Positions 5,291-7,139 of a DNA stretch of 7,139 nt are shown here, piece after piece (positions within the stretch are counted from its first letter, which is position 1; every line of letters begins with the position of its first letter). The position numbers were made by a program, and so were the translations under genes. The notes beneath the pieces were generated by a model. That model ran no database searches, was not told the origin of the DNA, and worked only from the letters and a program-made list of their open reading frames with translations. Source of the DNA: Alkanindiges sp. (GTDB taxonomy: Bacteria > Pseudomonadota > Gammaproteobacteria > Pseudomonadales > Moraxellaceae). The DNA lies in contig JASLIR010000435.1 of the NCBI GenBank assembly GCA_030152125.1, forward strand, positions 1 through 7,139. Reading direction: 5' to 3'.

Positions 5291-5959
5291 TTGATCCCCA
5301 CCGACGTCAGTACCTACAACGGCATTACCATTTATAGCCATGCCGATGACCATTATAGTCATCGGGTACGCCTGGCTTTAGCCGAAAAAGAGGTGCGCTA
5401 TCAACTGATTATTGTTGATGATGACATGCTGGAGGATGTGGCCGATTTAAACCCCTATAACCAGTTACCCATGCTTGTTGAGCGTCAACTGCGCCTGTAT
5501 CACACCAATATTATCCTGGAATATATTGACGAGCGTTACCGGCAGCAACGCCTGTTACCCGATGCCCCACACCAGCGTGCCGAACACCGGCAGTATGCCT
5601 GGCGCATTGAACAGGACTGGATGAAACTGGCCGATGTCCTGTTGCGTCACCCGGATACACTGGATGCCGAAGCGGCGCGCAAGGCACGGACCAGCCTGAG
5701 TCAGTCCCTGGTCAGTTTGTCTCCCCTGTTTGCCCAGTTTCCGTTTTTTATGAGCGAGCAATTTGGTCTGAATGACTGCATTCTGGCACCCATGCTCTGG
5801 CGTTTGCCAGAAATGGGCATTACACTCCCGGTAGCCCATTGCAAACCATTATTAGCGTATTGCAAACGCTTGTTTGAACGTCCGGGTTTTCAGGCTTCAC
5901 TCACTGATATAGAACGCCTGAAACACCAGCGTTTGAAACAAACCCGTTTAAATGGATGA
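5291..5959 (+). CDS. sspA: Stringent starvation protein A (RNA polymerase-associated)
   Basis: A 222-residue protein with a glutathione transferase fold, aligned with E. coli SspA (212 residues) along its length. It has a thioredoxin-like N-terminal domain (about 11-90; IYSHADDHYSHRVRLALAEK, LNPYNQLPMLVER, IILEYIDER) and a helical C-terminal domain (about 95-205; RIEQDW, LNDCILAPMLWRLPEMGI, FERPGFQASLT). SspA binds RNA polymerase holoenzyme and supports stationary-phase and stress responses; it is not expected to act as a transferase. The PHP motif at 84-86 of the E. coli protein, part of a functional surface pocket, is replaced by Arg84-Gln85-Gln86. The start is TTG at 5291: an in-frame TGA at 5261 and the lack of any ATG or GTG upstream leave no better choice, with AGGA at 5276-5279. 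sspB follows after six bases. Confidence 0.92.
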   Translation: MIPTDVSTYNGITIYSHADDHYSHRVRLALAEKEVRYQLIIVDDDMLEDVADLNPYNQLPMLVERQLRLYHTNIILEYIDERYRQQRLLPDAPHQRAEHRQYAWRIEQDWMKLADVLLRHPDTLDAEAARKARTSLSQSLVSLSPLFAQFPFFMSEQFGLNDCILAPMLWRLPEMGITLPVAHCKPLLAYCKRLFERPGFQASLTDIERLKHQRLKQTRLNG

Positions 5960-5965
5960 TTGTTT

Positions 5966-6397
5966 ATGTCTTCAGAACAACTGATTCCCACCCGTCCCTA
6001 TTTATTGCGTGCCATTTATGAATGGACATCCGACAATAAACTAACGCCCTATTTGCTGGTCAATGCAGAAGAACAAGGTGTCATTGTCCCGTTGCAACAC
6101 GTTCAGGACGGGCAGATTGTACTTAATATTGCACCGCATGCTGTACATCAACTGCTGATTGATAATGATGCGGTTAGCTTCCATGCACGCTTTGGCGGGG
6201 TATCCCAGCAACTGTATGTGCCCATGTACGCCGTGCTGGGTTTATACGCGCGTGAAAATGGCCAGGGATTATTTTTTGACCCGCAGGAATACGCGCACAT
6301 TGAACGTGCTAGCACTGCGGCACCTGCTGAGAGTACCGAAACAGGTACTAGCGAGGAACAGCCGGCGAAAAAACCAAGCCTGCGTATTCTGGACTAA
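5966..6397 (+). CDS. sspB: ClpXP protease specificity-enhancing factor SspB
   Basis: A 143-residue adaptor that delivers ssrA-tagged and some other proteins to the ClpXP protease. The folded domain (about 1-112) closely matches E. coli SspB: TRPYLLRAIYEW, LTPYLLV, DGQIVLNIAPHAV, ARFGGVSQQLYVP and YARENGQG. A flexible linker rich in Ala, Glu, Ser and Thr (about 113-134) leads to the C-terminal PSLRILD, equivalent to the ClpX-docking LRVVK end of the E. coli protein but finishing in aspartate. The total is shorter than E. coli SspB (165) because the linker is shorter. The ATG at 5966 is preferred over the TTG six bases earlier since it gives the conserved N-terminus, with GGAT about 8 bases upstream in the end of sspA. 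Clearly co-transcribed with sspA. Confidence 0.95.
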   Translation: MSSEQLIPTRPYLLRAIYEWTSDNKLTPYLLVNAEEQGVIVPLQHVQDGQIVLNIAPHAVHQLLIDNDAVSFHARFGGVSQQLYVPMYAVLGLYARENGQGLFFDPQEYAHIERASTAAPAESTETGTSEEQPAKKPSLRILD

Positions 6398-6428
6398 TAT
6401 TTCCACACCCAATAAGAACCACCTTGCC

Positions 6429-6434
6429 AAAGGA
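6429..6434 (+). promoter_or_regulatory. Ribosome binding site for the gene at 6441
   Basis: AAAGGAT-type sequence ends about six bases before the ATG at 6441. It is a strong, well-spaced Shine-Dalgarno and supports the start and reality of this otherwise unrecognised gene. Confidence 0.65.
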
Positions 6435-6440
6435 TAGATA

Positions 6441-7139
6441 ATGGCTTTTTCATTACTCAGTCATATCAAGCAAAACAACCGTGCGGCTATTGCCACAGTG
6501 TTGCCCACCCTCACCATTGAACAGAAAAGCGAACTGGTTGCCTTTAGCCTGGCACATCTGGCTTACCTGAACCGCCAGGATGCCGCTGCAAGCTATCAGC
6601 ACATTAAGGCAAAGCAGGTCGATTTTTTCTGGCAGGGCATTGATGCCAGTGCTTTTAACAGCTATGTGAGCCAGGCTTATGCAGCTAGCGACAGCACTGA
6701 TGTACAGGCATTTATTAACCAGATTCTGGCATACCTGCTACAGGACATTAATGATATTGACGATACCGCCAGCCTGGAGCAAGCTGGGGTATCCGAGCTG
6801 ATAGAAGGTCAGCTGGAACATCTGGCAGGAGAAGCCAGCGACCCGCTTTGGGCAATCGCACAACTTCCTGAACTACAGGGACAGGTGGAGCAGCAGGTAG
6901 CCCCTGTCGACATTCAAACCAGCATTGCGAGTTTAAGCAAAATGATTCATGACGCCGCCACGCACAGCCAGCCCCATGGCAATGATGAAACTCACCACGA
7001 CCAGTTGCATGACCACAACCATCATCAGCATATAGAACTACCGCCGCAGCGCGAAGCATCCACACTGTTTAAGGTACTGGAGCCACTGGTTGCATTGGCT
7101 ATCCTGTTATTCCTGCTGTGCTGGTTTACAGGTTATAGT
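6441..7139 (+). CDS. Unknown protein, His-rich segment then membrane helix (3' end outside window)
   Basis: An open frame of 233 codons that runs off the right edge without a stop. I do not recognise the N-terminal part (1-165), which looks helical, is rich in Ala, Gln, Leu, Asp and Ser, and has no signal peptide. Residues 170-197 contain ten histidines, including HDHNHH at 190-195, and resemble metal-binding stretches. A hydrophobic segment at about 212-229 (VLEPLVALAILLFLLCWF) should span the inner membrane. With no N-terminal signal the first 200 residues would lie in the cytoplasm and the missing remainder in the periplasm. A soluble C-terminal domain such as an OmpA-like peptidoglycan-binding domain is a guess. 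A good ribosome site precedes the ATG, and the gene lies 43 bases after sspB on the same strand, so it may share that operon. Confidence 0.75.
   Translation, partial: MAFSLLSHIKQNNRAAIATVLPTLTIEQKSELVAFSLAHLAYLNRQDAAASYQHIKAKQVDFFWQGIDASAFNSYVSQAYAASDSTDVQAFINQILAYLLQDINDIDDTASLEQAGVSELIEGQLEHLAGEASDPLWAIAQLPELQGQVEQQVAPVDIQTSIASLSKMIHDAATHSQPHGNDETHHDQLHDHNHHQHIELPPQREASTLFKVLEPLVALAILLFLLCWFTGYS

Noticed and set aside
5155..5337. Short plus-strand frame of 60 codons upstream of and overlapping sspA
   Set aside because: It begins at a TTG inside the probable promoter, overlaps the sspA start in another frame and shows no recognisable features.
6748..7065. Minus-strand frame of 105 codons opposite the histidine-rich gene
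   Set aside because: It is antisense to an open frame with a good ribosome site, and its Cys/His/Trp-rich composition is typical of an antisense shadow.

Overview
The window looks like chromosomal DNA of a gammaproteobacterium of intermediate GC. The main evidence is the sspA-sspB pair, whose proteins align closely with the E. coli SspA and SspB as I remember them. Gene style and the SspB tail would fit Pseudomonadales (perhaps Moraxellaceae-like), but that placement is a guess. No rRNA, tRNA, CRISPR array, transposase or phage gene is visible.

Layout: positions 1-356 hold no gene that I can support, but contain two perfect 10-bp inverted repeats, one of which resembles a REP-type element. 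A plus-strand gene (357-1151) encodes a crotonase-fold protein best read as a delta3,delta2-enoyl-CoA isomerase. It converges on a minus-strand block which, in transcription order, is alkB (5077-4412), alkA (4389-3754), ada (3650-2554, broken by a one-base frameshift) and a YbdL-type methionine aminotransferase (2350-1187). Divergent from alkB run sspA (TTG start at 5291), sspB (5966) and a third gene (6441) that leaves the window. That last product has a histidine-rich stretch followed by a membrane helix, and I do not recognise it.

How they work together: alkB, alkA and ada form a compact DNA-alkylation repair cluster. AlkB oxidatively demethylates 1-methyladenine and 3-methylcytosine, AlkA excises alkylated bases, and the Ada C-terminal domain repairs O6-methylguanine. 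In E. coli these belong to the Ada regulon, switched on when Ada methylates itself at Cys38. Here Ada is unusual in two ways. Three of the four zinc ligands of its sensor domain are replaced, leaving only the methyl-acceptor Cys equivalent. A missing A in an A-run also splits it into a sensor/AraC fragment and a methyltransferase fragment whose ATG overlaps the upstream TGA behind a well-placed Shine-Dalgarno, so the repair half may still be made. sspA-sspB form a separate stress-response operon (RNA polymerase-associated SspA and the ClpXP adaptor SspB), and this SspA lacks the PHP surface motif known from E. coli.

I see no wholly new system. The most informative points are the altered Ada, the SspA pocket change, the repeats at the left end and the unknown histidine-rich membrane protein.
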